64,000 bases of DNA from the NCBI RefSeq assembly GCF_022581195.2, contig NC_061467.1:744001-808000 (forward strand). The letters run 5' to 3'. Source of the DNA: Helicoverpa zea. Lineage: Eukaryota; Arthropoda; Insecta; Lepidoptera; Noctuidae. The translations under genes and the position numbers were made by a program. How positions within the stretch are numbered: position 1 is the first letter of the stretch; the number at the start of each line of letters is the position of its first letter. Shown piece after piece: positions 24,301 through 39,300 of this stretch. Below the pieces are notes generated by a model. That model was not told the origin of the DNA, ran no database searches, and saw nothing but the letters and a program-made list of their open reading frames with translations.

Positions 24301-27300
24301 ATTGACTGAAAATTAATCTTGATTCTTTGTTTTGTTCCCACTAGTTCTACTGCACAGTTCTACGATAGAACTAATGGGAACTTTTTTTCCCACTACTTAT
24401 ATGCGGGTAAAAAAATGGTAGAACTAGTGGGAATAAAGACTTCCACTATTCCCACTAGTTCCTCTGAACACTTGCGGTAGAACTAATGGGACATTTTGTT
24501 CTGCTACACAGAAAAAGTACAGTCGACGGCCTGGGTGACATCTCGCCGGGTCCGTGGTCATATGCATATCTAAAACCTTTGGGCCATCTGTTAGCCGACT
24601 GATAGTCTGCAGTGTGCTCTAAGTTTAAAACGAAAAATTCGTAGAAATGTCTAACTTGAACTGGAATTACAAATTACTAAGCGAGAATTCAAAGTATTGT
24701 ATTTCCGAATGTCTTCTACAAAGGCTATTCTATGGAACAACCTATTGTGTTAATGTCTCTAATGAAATATTAATACCTTCATTTACAAAGGGTTTCTTGT
24801 TCCTATCTCTTGACTTCAATCTTTGGAGAAACTGTGTACAATTTATCTCTTCATCATTTGGAACCTTTTGATCCTTGCCCTCGGAAACAGTTGATAATAT
24901 TTGGCCTTAGTAGCCGACACCTAGTAGATTTAGAGGTACAATAGACTGGTCTTAATGGAAGCCTATCGCAGTCCACTGCTGGACATAGGCATCTCCAAGT
25001 GCACGCCACTGAGATCGATTTTCGGCTTCTACTTAATGGAAGATATGTGTCAAGAATCCAGCAAACTCTTTGTAAATAGCTACTAAGCTTATTTTCCACG
25101 ATTAAATCAAAATATTATGAGAAACTAAGAAACATTTAAGTTATTTCTAAGCAAGGGTAAACTATGCTCCTCTTAAACTCCCTATTATGTTACCATAGTG
25201 CAAACTAGACTGAATAAAATGTACACTTTCAAAGTGTTATACCTTTACAGTACCTACCTAAACTGTTTTATCTTTCCTTTCACAACTATGTTCAATTTGT
25301 TTACAATTACGCATATCACTAAGGTGTGTTATCGAAGTGACCCTTGTTTCATTATACCGATAAACTATTGTAAACATGCAAATAAATATATAATTGGTAA
25401 CCAAAGCAACGAACAACCTTGGTCTGATTAACCTGTTATATGTCGGAGCGCAGATATGCACGAGACACAATTGATTTTCTATTGTTTTATAAATAGCGAC
25501 ATACAAGCAGTTAATCCAAGTAACTAGTGGTGATTTCATTTGCATAAAAGAAAATATTTTTTCGAGTAAAAGAATTATTAATTATGTTTGTCTTTGGAAA
25601 GGAAAGAAATAAGAATTTATCGAAGTGGACAAAATCACCCAGTTAAAGCTGCAAGGGAAAACTTTTTAATACATGTTGGCATCTGTTGAAAAAAGGTTAA
25701 ATAGGTTAAAGGTTAAAAAAGTTAAATTCTAGCTACAAATTCTACATTAATTTCTTTACTTGTACTTGGTAAGCCTACGATCCTTTAACCTCAATAAATA
25801 GAAATTACTCAGCCGAATTCTCTAGAATAAACTAAATCCAAAGTTCCCATAAGAATAGTTGAGAAATAAACAAACTATAATACAACATTATCCAGAACAA
25901 GGCACCACAACAAATTTACTCTATTATTCCTCAGTAAATACAAACTTAAACAAATTAAGTTGAAAACCGTATCCCATCAAAGTTGTTTTAAGTCCATTGG
26001 AACTGTTTGTCAGAACAATAGTTAGGTCTGAAGGAAACTGGTCAATAATAATAAGTAAACAAACTAACTTATTAAGGTCAGACAAGAAACTTAAGTATAA
26101 TATTAATATTAAACCTGTATTGTGTAAATCTTACGTAGATTTTTGAGGCTTCGAGAGGCTTTTTATTGGAATATTGTTACGGGAAGTTTTGTGATCTGTA
26201 TTTTTTTTAAAAAAGGTCAAAAGTATTTATGAGAAGTATCAGGAATAGCAGAACTCATCCACATGCGAAATAACTGATTAAAAAATGATCTGCTAAGTTC
26301 AGTGGAATATGCAAGCAGAACAAAATGACTAGCGGATATATCATAACGCAAAATCTCTTACTAGCTCCACTCTTACACGCCCTTTATAAAAAGCCCATTA
26401 TATTCAAAATAAAATCACCAATCAATGAAAACCAATCTTTGACAGGTTGGATTTGTTTTGACAAAGAACCAGAACATCTCCTTAGGCAGTTGTCCCACCA
26501 ACGACGAGAAAACGACTAACTATCGGCTATTTCCTCGCCCAAGAAACGTACAATAGATATACTTTCCAAGTGAACAAAAGAGATGCATATACAAATAGTT
26601 GATCGCTGACTGTTCACACTGACGGCGAGCACTCGCTTCACTAGTTTGTCACTGAGCGACAAAAGCTATGAAAGATAACACTCGCTCGGCGACAGTCGCC
26701 AAGCGATTAGAACTCACGCCGAGTGAGCAACCAGTGGTCATTTCTCTACAGTGCCATTCTAAAAGTACACGGTTTTTTTATTTACTATGAATATCGAAAA
26801 ATAATTTGAATTATCATTGTTATCTAGTTCAGACGACGATGATGATGAATTCTGCGAGTAATCGCCCGCCTCACTCGCACACTCGCTTATAGCCGAGCTA
26901 CACAAATATCGGAACTACGCACTCTCTCCTCGCGTCTCGCTAACTCGTTTCTAGTTCTAGCTCTACTCGTTACTCGTTAATCGTTGCCGGTGAGACAAGT
27001 GCCTTAGTTCTAGTAACTGTTCACGCCTACCGTTCATTACCGTAGCCTACAAGAAAGTTCCTGACCTTCCCTCCTTATGACATCTCCGCTAACCTATCCG
27101 TAACCTTTACTTCCTCCGTGGACACATTCCTTTGTCATAGTTTTTTTTTCTTTACAATAAAATTATGCTAGGGTAAATTCTTCTGCACCAATTGTTTCGA
27201 TAGTACAGCTGTTTCTCATACAAATGCATAAGTATTGTTGCAATCTGTAAGTTGGCTGCATTAATTTCAAATGCCAAAGAGCGTTCGACTCGACTGCATG

Positions 27301-30300
27301 TAGAATTGTAGATTTGTCTCAATGGGGTCGTGACTCGTCCTGAGATGGAAATTGTGAACTTTCTGCTATTTTTCTTTATTAAGTTTATTTGTTGAAGTTC
27401 GAGAGATCGGTTGCCATTCGTTTAATTTGATATCTACATACAGAAGTAGTACATACCTAGAATTGTATTTGTCATCAGCATCTGACCTTTTTACAATAAT
27501 TTGGTTCGAAATGAAATTACTTTTACACGTCATGTTAAGAAGGCTGGGGTCGGCATTTCCTAACTGACTGATCGCTGAAACAAACTCAAGGGTCATAGTC
27601 TCTTTTAAAGTCCAAACATGTTATAAATCAAAACATATTATGTGTGAGTGTCACCAGTTCAGCATGACTTCTTCTTCCATAGCTTTCAAATATCGACATC
27701 CCACAAGTAACATTTTACGTCTACAATATTGAAATCACTTTAAACTTAAAAACAATAATTAATGAATTACTGGGATTTTTTTACACTTTTCTGCATTTCC
27801 TTCTTTTATATTATAACCTACAACAGTGTTGTACGACGTCTGCACTTATGCAGCACATATTTCAGCTAAAGTAAATTACAGTAGGCAGTAGTACATGAAT
27901 AAACCATGTGTCAGTGAGGCTCTCCCGAGTGATTGATCATCAAGTAATTAGAGCAAGAGTTACGCATGGTGCACTGTGCTCAATATAATCAACTAACTGG
28001 AGTAACAAGGTTGTATTCATATTCTGTGTAACGTTATGATCTAATGTGTCTGAAATACATGGCTAAATAGAAAGAAGTTGATAGTCAAGTACTGAAAATA
28101 TCTTATATCTACTGGTAATACAAAACTAAAAGGTTGGTTTGCTTGAACGCTCTAATCTCAGGAACAGAGGGTTCAATTTGAAAAAATATTTCAAATAATA
28201 ATTATTATTATTTATTAGACACCCCATATGACTTATCCGGGTGCTCGAAATAGTTTCCACAAGACGAGGACTGAAAGTACTTTATTGCTGTAAAAATCGT
28301 TCATAGGTTTTTGCGTGACAAGCATTTACAAATCCAAAAGTTCACGTTTAAGTATAATATTAGTGCGATGTCATAGACAAGTTATAGATGAACTGAAACC
28401 TAATTAAGACGGTCTGACCGTTTCCATCGAGGTTTATGAAGACATTTCTTCAAGATACGAGTTGAATAAGAAAAGCTAGTTGAATAAAAGGAAATGTGTT
28501 TTCTCATTTAAGTTTACCTTTTCTTTATATTTTTTCCATTTCATTCACTGAAAAACTTTAAATTAGTTGATCCACAAATACAAATCTCATCATCTGCATC
28601 TGGTTAGATTAGAGGCTGACCCCAACAATCTTGCGAAAATACTTGTAAATAGAAGCTACCTAAACTGACCAGCTTCTCACCGCAATTTCACGAATCAATA
28701 TGCTGATGAAGATGCCGATTATTCAGCCACGGAGGCTGTTCTCGTATAAGGAGATCAGCCAGCTGCGCAGGACAAATTATAATGCCCAAGCACTTGTTTG
28801 GACACAGGCGCACTCACTATTCCTTCACTCTCATAATCCGATGGGACGGCAATTCGACACGGAGAGAGATCAGGCGCAGGACCGACATTTACTGTCCCCA
28901 ATCAATGTAGCTTGTGTATCATGCATTCAGAATGATATCTAAAATCACGTCTAGTTTCAATCCCACAAATCTATTCAGAAAATCAAACGACACATTCATA
29001 TTCTATGCAAATTTTCCACCACAGTTCACATGCAGTTGCAGTAGGCAATATACTCCAAAATTGCTCACTACACTGAAATTGATTGCTTTGTCTGTCCGTC
29101 AAGCGTGAATTTATTGTGCTCGCTTTCATATGTATCTACTAGGAAATAATTAAACAAGTTCGTATCATAGCTTGTAGTATTTCCTGGTACCCGTTTAGAA
29201 AAGGTATTTAATGTTAGACTGAAATCAAACTTGAGTGCAAAAAAAACTGGTTCCTTACACTTATAGGTTTGTTTTTTGTCTTAGTTCTCACGTTCACTTG
29301 CAATGTTAACTGGATTGTTTAATGCTAGATTGGTTAATAGTTATGTAGGTATCACAGTATCAAAGTGAATGTCTCATGCTTTAATGTCACTGACATGGCT
29401 AAATAGTATATTGTAAGTACATAGATACATTTTAAGCAAACCTATTTTGCTTTTGATTTTTAATAACTGACCCGTATTTACTAACCTCTAGTGTATTTCG
29501 TAGTTTATCGAAGGAGTTCTAGACACATACAAATATACATAAGTACGCGTATATTGTCTAGACATGCAGAGATGCAATCAAGGCATCTTCCCATTCTCGT
29601 TTGTATCAAAGATGCGGTCGGTAATTGCAATTGTAAAGCCAGAATAATATCTACGAATCATACCTAAATCTTGTCTTGATTCTAGATTTAGCCATTTCAT
29701 TATTTGAATTTGAATATTACTTTTATCTGTAATTTCAAAATATTCAAACATATGAAAATATAAGCCACAATTTTACCCTGGTGTTTCTCGCGCATAAAAT
29801 ACAGTCTTTGTTTTAAACCTCTTCAATAAACTCACAAGATAGATTCTTTATGAGTATTATTTTGATTTTTCAGGAACCACAGCAATTGAAGCCATGGCTC
29901 GGAGTGTGGGACGCCACCAAGCCGCTGCCCGCGTGTCTGCAGTACGATCCCTTCATAAAGAAGATCACAGGTATTTAATACCTACCTACCTATAGAGTAT
30001 CAGAAGTGCTAATAAGTAATCCTACCGGTTAGCACTAACTATTGCTAGATTGATTTGTGATTAACTCACTTAGTATTTTTTCTGGAGTCGGAAAGAGTAT
30101 TTACTATTGTTTCCTGGCTTTACTTACCTCGAAGAATAGACAGGTTCACATCCCGAAATCCTGTCCTGGACCTTGGCCACCTTATTATAAAACGTGGTTT
30201 AAAAAAAGTACCAGATTTGTACCACCTTTAAACCACCTTCCCGAACAAAATGAGTGGACTAAACCTATACTGAAACGGTTACTTCTTAAAATCACGTTTT

Positions 30301-33300
30301 ATAATAAGTTGGTGGATGTTTTTCAAAATATCAGTTAAATTAAATCTAAACAGAAAACCCTATCCGGCTACGACTAACTTGCTACAAAGAAACTGTAACA
30401 ATCTCTCAACTATTACTCTCAAGACGAAGCTGCGTTTCGTTCACAATTTCGTGAATACATTTCACAATGTGTCCCCCATTTATTGTAATTACACAGCTTC
30501 CAAATTAAGAGACATCGTCGTTTCTGCACTCCAGAATTGGTTTGAACGAACCTTTATTTCGGCCAGATCATTTAACTTAAATAAAGTTGTTTGAAAGGTG
30601 AAGGAAAACATCTTGAGGAAACCTGGACTACAAAGTCTGAAATCACCAACCCGCATTGAGCAAGCGTGGTGATTAATGCTCAATCCTTCTCCGCGTGAGA
30701 GGAGGCCTGTGCCCAGCAGTGGGACGATAAAAAGGCTGTAACAGAACAGAAAGTTGTTTCTCCCGCAATTTATTTCAGAAAGTAGAAATCTCTTTCAAGT
30801 TCATTTAAGTTATATTTATTGGAGAAAACTTGTTATTTGAAATATCTGGAAGAATTTATAAAGCATTGCGGGCAAGATGTAGCTGACTCGTGTCTGGATA
30901 TTCTCTCTCATTAAGTAACTTAAGAACTTTAGTGTCAAACGGTTTTTGAAGTGATAACTTTTTAGCGGCGCTGTGAATGGATGGCTTTTGTGTGATGGGG
31001 AAAAATACTTAACTTTCGACAGGTCACTTGACCGACATATTTAAAAAATCGTAAAGGTACGCTCTGAAAAACAATGGATCACATTGATTTTACATCAAAA
31101 ACTAAATATTATTGATCAATCAAACAAAGAACAATGAACCTTACTATCTATCCATCAGAATTCATAACATCGTCATAAAAAATGCAAGTCATCTCCTAAT
31201 TCTCCTAAATTTCTTCACCAGGTAGCGAGAACTGCCTGTACCTGAACGTCTACACTCCGAAGATGAACCCTGGAGCCAACTTACCCGTGGTGGTGTTCAT
31301 CCATGGGGGCGCTTTCATGTATGGAGAAGGAACAGTATATGATGCCACAAACCTCATGGATTGGGACATGGTGGTGGTCACTCTGAACTACAGGCTTGGA
31401 CCTCTAGGTAAGGATTTCGGAGCTTTTTATAATTTCTTATTTATTGACCTGATCTCTCTCCAGTCGTGTCGGATTGCCATCCTATCAGGCTATGAAAGTG
31501 AAGGAATAGTGAGTGCACCTGTGTCTGCGCAAATGCTTGTGCACTATAATATCTCCTGCGCCGCTGACTTCCTTGTGAAAACAGCAGCCGTAGCCGACGA
31601 TCGTGTAAATGTCAAATATCTCGCATTGTCCACTACTTTTGTCTCGGATTTCGTATTCCTAGACCAACTGTGATAAATTCTTATCGTCAATGGTCCTCCC
31701 ACTATCATCGTCATGATTCTATTTATATCTGCGCTCGAGTGCACTTGGGGATATAGTTCCTTTTTATCTGCAGATATACTAGATACTGAATAAAAATCTT
31801 AATAGTGTGGGTGATCATATAGCAGAGTAAATTGTGGGCAATGCATTAAAGACTATTTAAATAATGTGACTATATTAAAATAGCGACAACACTGCGGGAA
31901 GTTCTTGAGATCGATACACCCAATGCTCGGTTGTAGTATTATTAGATACACACTGTTAACTGTCAGATATCTAATTAGTTTAGGTATCACACTAACCATA
32001 ATCATAAGAATAAGTGTAATGTTTGTATGTTTCTTAATTCGCTCAATTTGCTGGTCCGATTTCGAACCGATATCAAAATAACATATTTGGGAAGTATGTT
32101 CTCAGGAAATCGGTGAAACTGCTAGCCAATGTTGATAAGAATAAATAATAATATAGTAGCATTCCATGAGAATCCTCTAGAATATTACACTCGTATTACT
32201 AAAGTAAACACAGAAAAATACTGTTTCATCAATTGATTTACGCATCTTTCTATCGCATTATTTTCGCACAAATCAATAAAACTAAAAGAAAACCTGGGAA
32301 AGATACAACTGTTATCCAAACACGTGTAACTTTATTCGAAAACAAACAAACACACAAAATAAGCACATTTATACGTAAGGCTGCCTTTTAAGTTCTGTCG
32401 TTTGCTAACTTCCCCCGATTATTAAAAAAATATATATATGCCACTTTCATCTTCTTGAATTTAGAATTAAAAAACAAAAGAATGTTTTTAAATTGATCGA
32501 ATAGTTTTATTGTATCGTCCATTCAAACGTGACAGGTCGGTTGTAAAAATGGAAATGTCTAAGGAAAATTTGCGTGCGATAATTTTCTAGAACTTCAAAA
32601 GGGGGTTGTCGCGACTTCAGTGCTTTGAAGAGATTAGTTCTGTATTTAATGATGTAGCACCATGCCTTAGGACCGTAGAACGCTAATATTTAGGATTTCA
32701 ACTTGGGCACTCTAGTCTTAGTGACAAGCCACGTGAAGGTCGTCCAAAAACTCCATGACGGAAGATAATATCGACGCCGTGCGGCAGCTAATTCTCGCAG
32801 ACCGACATGTAACATACCGTGAAATAGAGGCATTCGTGGACATTTCAGGGACCACTATCCAAAAAATACTGCACGAAGAATTTGGAGTAAAAAAGTTGAT
32901 CTCTCATGGGATACTACATTTACTTAGCGACGGCCAAACATCAGCCCGATTAAGTTGGTGTCACAAAACTCTGCAACGATTCGACCGAGAAGAGTCAAAG
33001 CATGTCTATGATATAGTTAGTGGTGACGAATCTTGGATATATGGTTACTATCCAGATTATAAGCACCAGTCCACTGTCTGAGTCTTCCAAGATGAGCCGA
33101 AACCGACCAAAGTCGTACGCGCACGGAGCACTTAAAAAAACTTTTTGCCTCGTTTGTGGAAATGGGGGGGCACGTCGCCACTGTTGTACTTGAAGATCGC
33201 AAGACGGTTACTGCTGACTGGTATACCAGTGATTGTTTTCCACAAGTCATCACCGAAATTAAAAAAAAATATTCAAGACGTCATGTCACACTGCACCATC

Positions 33301-36300
33301 ACAATGCAAGTTCGCACACCGCCCACCAGACAAAGATGTTTTAGAGTTCCGAAAATGTTGAAATATTAGATCACCCGCCTTACAGCGATAGCTTAAGCAA
33401 TAACGATTTTTTTACATTTCCCAAAATTAAGCAAAGTCTTCGAGTTCAACCTTTCAGCACACTTGAAGAAGCTGTTGACGCATACAAATCAGCAGTTTTG
33501 ACTACCCCCACTTCAGAGTGGAATAAATGTGTAAAAAACTAGTTTCAACGCATGCAAAAGTGCATTAAATATTGCGGAAAATTCTTTAAAAAACAATAAA
33601 TCGTAATAACCTACTGGATTATCTATAGTTATTTCAAACGACACAACTTAAAAGGCAGCCCTCGTATTTCAGCCAACCGACTGGGACCTTATCTCTTTTG
33701 TCCAAGGTCGGGAGAATAATTCAGGAATACAGAACCCAATCATTTTACATAATAGCCACAATAATAACAGAGTAATGAAGGAAGCTGTTTATCTCTTTTG
33801 TATTGTGTGTTAAAACACCCAATTTTCTCTTTTGAAAAGGAATATTGTTCTTTGTAAAAATGTTAGGAGTGAGGTGAATTTTTGGTTAACAGTTTCTCCA
33901 GCGTTTTGAGAGAACTATTCTTCGTAGCTGGATGAAAAGTAGTCTACGTCCTGGCTTAGGCTCTCGATGATGTGTGTTTCAAATGTCAACTAAATCGGTT
34001 CAGTAGTTTTGGCCTGAAAACGCGAAAGATAAACAAAGCTTTCGTATTTATAACATTAGTAAGAATTTTAAAGTAGCATAGCAACTAAAACAGGAATGGA
34101 GTATGTACTACTATATTACAATTATTCTTCTTATATTATTGTCTTCTCAACTAATCACGGTCATTAGCTTCCACATCAGCTTCTAAACCACTTCTGTCTC
34201 CCCAGGTTTCCTCAGCACGGGAGACGAGTTCGCTCCCGGCAACAACGGACTGAAGGACCAGTCCTTCGCGCTGCAGTGGATCAAGAACAACATCCTCATG
34301 TTCGGAGGCAACCCTGATAGCATCACGTTGACTGGGTGCTCCGCTGGGGGCGCTAGTGTGCACTATCATTATTTGTCTCCATTGTCTAGAGGTAAGAATA
34401 TTTACTCGTCTACTTTAATTATTCAGAGGTTGGAGAGCTTTTTGAATATTTTCGCTTCCTATTATATCAGAAGCCATTGGCGTGCGTTCCTATTATCGGT
34501 CCTTTTCGGGGTATATGGCAGCTCATACAATAAGTCTCTTAGTAGTAAGTATGTCATGTCCCATTTATGCAATTGGCTTTTCAAGCCTTGAATCTAATAA
34601 GAATATTAAGAAAATAAGTCTTTTAGATGTCCTGATTCTAGTATTCAAGAAAGAGATCGTGTTTCCCTATTCGTCCCTTTTCCCTTATCTAATCGTTGTT
34701 TCTAGTTCTTTGCCAACATTCCTATCTTCTTCACTTAATCCACTAATCCGTTCTTAAACATACAACCGAGCTTGCTTGCGTTTCTATTATCTACACGTTT
34801 TTGGAATTTACCTACACCTTTCATAATACAAACTTCGAATGGCTATGTCGACACGTTAGTCTCAAAAATATTTCCCACCGAATAGAATACGAAAAATATC
34901 TTGTTTTTATCCACATAACAACAAAGGCCGCTGACCCTACAAAAAAACTATCAAATCAACCAAAACATCAGTTGAGCAAACCCAAAGTTTTCTAACTAGA
35001 TATCGTAAAATCCACGGAATAAGAAATGATGAGCGGAGATAACATAACGCAGGTAGGTATGGCGCCTTCTTCTAGGCCAAATTCGTACGGTGTGTATGAC
35101 CAATTCGATCAGTTACGAGTCAACTAACAAGGCTTTCGCGCTCTTTAAGACATCTGTCAACGATATTTGGTATTACAAAAATGTTTACGTCCAAAGAAGT
35201 CGTATAAGGGCGAAGACAGTAACATTCCTCGTCCCCCGCTCACCACGCATTTTGGCGCGCTACTTTCTTAGGCGATTTTCCGCTAGTCATTTTGTTCTCC
35301 ATGTTCTCGTACAAATCTCAAACTACCGTCTCTCGGGTCGTCGATTTGTAGATAGCAGCGATCACTTGGAGATTTCCGTCACGTTTCTAAACCAGTACCA
35401 ACTAATATATTTATTATAGAGATGTCTCTAGTTATGAGCGCAGAAATCGAAGACTCTCGTGGAATCCTGAATGAACCGTGCATGAGTTAGGCGATAAACT
35501 AGTTTACGGCATTGCTGAACTGCGAATATTTTGTAGTAACCTAGGGAATGAAAAAGTTAATGATTTCGTTCACAATCACATTAAATCCTATCGAATATAC
35601 TTTATGATATTCTATGGCGAATCGTAAAAAAAATAACCTAATCCATTCAGTGGTTTAACCACAGGAGTCATTTTTCGCTTTTATAATTTACAACATCATG
35701 TGTAAAGCAGAGATAAAGTTAGGAATATCCATGGAATATCGAATGTTTTGATCAGTTGACAGATGTCAGTTTTCAAGGGAGAATTTCAGTTGTTTGTAAT
35801 GACTGACTTTTATATGGTGTTCTAATTTTCGCACATTTTTATTCTATTTACTTTGTTTGAAAAATTCATTTTTTTATTTTTACGTATTTTTGTTTTTTCT
35901 TTATGTTAATCGACATATATTAACCAGTATATTAACACACTTCATTTAATGTGATTGTGAACGACACACCCGATATATTTAAGTACTTAATATATTGCGA
36001 CACTTTCGCGCACGGTCGGTTAGCCTTATGGTAAGCTATCGATTAGCTTGTGTTATAAGTGCTAACACAACTGATAAACTACATATAATTTACATATTAT
36101 ATACCTATAAAAACATTCATCAACACCCAAACCACAGTCAACAAGCATGCTCATCGCACAAATATTGACCGTACCCGGAATCGAACCCGGTACCATCTAT
36201 TCGGCGGCAGTCTGGCATGGTGACCATTGTGTCAAACGTTAGCTAGGTATTATTTTTTTAATACCGCACTTATATTTTTATTTTGTTTGTTGTCAACACA

Positions 36301-39300
36301 ATCGCTTTAATTTCGTCAATAAAACTTAATTCATTGCTATGTTTGTTTGCGAAGTTTTCCCTCTGCCAACTAGAACACAATAATATTGTAGAACTGTCAA
36401 ATGAATGCTATTGTTATTCCGAATGTTACACAAATAGCTCTCAAATGGGACAAGAATTGTGTTTAAAACTGCATTTTATTTCATATTTTCTTTTATTTTG
36501 TCAGCTGGCGTATTTTAGTCGTTAATTATTTCTAAATGGCACATAAGAGTTTCGAAAAAGACTAGAACAAGTAAAAAGCACTGCCGACCGCACATGAAGC
36601 GACTGCATTAAATCGGCCGCAGCTGCATTTTTGGTTTGTATTTTGTAAGTCATTGTATATCCAAATTGTATTGCTGCGCCCTAACAGGGTATCATGTATG
36701 TATGTGTACCTCTACATTCTATAACACCTATGTAACACTCTTGATCGCAACAAATGTTTGAAGTGTGTACCTATTAACAAGAAACCGCATTGGATCGAAG
36801 CGGCAACAGCACGTGCAGTCGCCCTCGGATATCGATTGTTTTCGTGCAGTCAGCATTTGCAGTCGGCAGCCAGCATTCAAAAAGTGACTTAAGAGTTTCA
36901 AAAAAGATTAGACCATGTTAAACTGTGAAGAGCACATTGACATAAAACAAAATGGCTGCGGATCAATAAACAGCTGCAATACGCTGCAGGCACCGCAAGT
37001 AATTAGAATCTTTAGTTCTTCGAACAGACGTTCTTTATGTCAAAGTTCTGGCAAATTCTCTCGGAAATGGCAGCGGAGCACGATTTTCGTGTGTTATATC
37101 TTTTTAACTGCGAATTTTAGCTGAAGTTTCTTTTATGTAGTTCGTTAAATGGCTCTCAAATAGGATGTTATTTATCTATTATTTAAAAGAATACGATTTC
37201 ACAGTCTAACATTTACCATAAAGTATCTACTTATTGACAAATCAGTAATGTTCATAGGGCATAAGAAAATATTTTCATAAACTTTTATACATTTTCAGTA
37301 ACGAAAACGTGCCTTATCGGTTAAGCGAACTTAGCTATTCTGCGCCTTCGCGTAAACGATATTTTTAACCGAGTAATGAAAAATTAATTCAAAAACTCGT
37401 AACAGGAAAATGTATCTCAAGAGAACTATGAAAACGTCTTCTACCTCAACCTATAATTTTATAAACACGAAATTTTGTACTTTTACATTTTTTTTACGAA
37501 ACGACTACCTAATATTATATGCACATGTACCTATGTACACATGAAACTTCGCATTAATATAAATACCCTATACATCATATTAACGCAGTTAATTTTTATC
37601 TAAGTGCGGAAAACAGATCCCTCATTAAACAGCTAAAACCGCTGGCGAAAGCTTCTTCATAAAATCCTTATTCCTTAGTTATTTTAACCCTGACTAACGC
37701 TGCAAATAAGAGCTTTCCTAGAAACATGTGGTACACATCCTTTGTCTCAGTTCATTCCCTTGACAAACACATTGCAACAGCTAGCTGCATTTATTTGACT
37801 AAGCAAACCCACACAGTGCCAACTTCAAAGTCGGCCGACAGTTGACCCCATAGTCGCCAAACATTTTAGAGAAAATCTGTATTCAAATCAAAGTTTTCAT
37901 GCCTATTTTCACCAACAAATACCTAAATTAAGGGATCCCCTAAGAACACTTAGGGAACACTCAATACGAATTTCGTTTTCACTAAAGTTTAAGTGTGCGT
38001 TATGACCTTTAAGTATTGGGGGAGCCCTTATTCTAAGTAACACTTAGTTAGGGAGACGTTAAGAGATTGTTGGTGAAAACGGGCATCAGTCGGTCTGATA
38101 CCAGCTAAATACCTGATCAATGTGCGTTACTATCATCTTCATACTGATTTATGAGCCCAAACAAACTATCGGCCGACTGAAAGTTGGCTGTGTGCAAGCA
38201 AAAAGCAACAAGGAACGTAAACTTTCAACTGCGTTTGTCTTTGTAATTGTTCTCGCAGATAAACATAGTGTTTGGTTTGTCAACACGTCCCGTTTGACGC
38301 ACGGTAAACGTTACACAGACATTTTGTGTCTACAGCGGTGTAGGGTTATTGTGAAATGCAGATGTAACAATGTAAAGGGTAGTTAAGCATTTAGTTTAGT
38401 TACATCTGACTAAGTTAAGTTTAAGATAACAATAGGGTTATAATTATTTCTGAGATCTTGCAAATTGTAAGATATTTAGCCATGGCTCCTGAATGTGATT
38501 CACAGCCGAATAGAAGACCTAAATCCTCAACAGAAAAGAGATTATTTTAGTCGACACCTAAAATATGACGTGTGGGTAGAAAACACCAAAAATAGAAAGA
38601 AATTGTCAGAGCAATTTGTTACTCCTACGAACTCCTTAAAAAACTTAAAAAGCTAGCTCAAACCTACAACTTCGCCTTTCAAAGTCACTGACAAATGTCT
38701 TTCTAAAAACAAGTCTGTAATTGGACTAATTGGTTCTCCACAGTCTAGTCAAACGCTCAAACGTACGCTAAAATGAAAAGCTATGACAGACAGACAGAAA
38801 GCCGAATGCTGGTTGTTCTTTGTCCACTATTCGGATTTACCCGACACTGCAAAACATCGAAAAAGACATCAGAATCGATTCTCTAACGCCCGTTCCCAAT
38901 ATACTATCTCTATCTGTTAATTTGCTTACTAAAGATACAATTTTGACATAAACCCCATACAAGTAATGTCAAATTCCTATCTCTTGTAACCAAAACAATA
39001 AATAGATAGGATATTGGGAACGGCCGTTAATCGAATGTCAGTTGTGTATTCCATTGGCAGTTGATATCTTTATTGTTCATACTCTATTGGATTTGTGGGG
39101 TCGTTCGTCGTTTCGCCCCACAAGCGATTGGCACCGCGGTGCCAATCGACGAAGTACAGTTTTTGAATGGGTCGATTGGCACCACAGTTTTGGTTTTTGT
39201 TTTATTCGGGGCGAATGGCCCAAGGTATCTTAAGCATAGGTCGATTCGCACCACGCAGTAAAACATTTGGTTAACTCATTTCAAATATCGTCAATTCCAA

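Noticed and set aside
31408..31673. Extension of the esterase reading frame past exon 3
   Set aside because: A GTAAGG donor at 31408 is in phase with exon 4, and the extension translates a SINE fragment.
32755..33081. 108-codon frame taken as a host helix-turn-helix gene
   Set aside because: It is the N-terminal part of a broken mariner transposase between mariner ends.
35090..35419. 109-codon + frame in esterase intron 4
   Set aside because: No recognisable domain, no splice signals; I list the region as unassigned DNA only.
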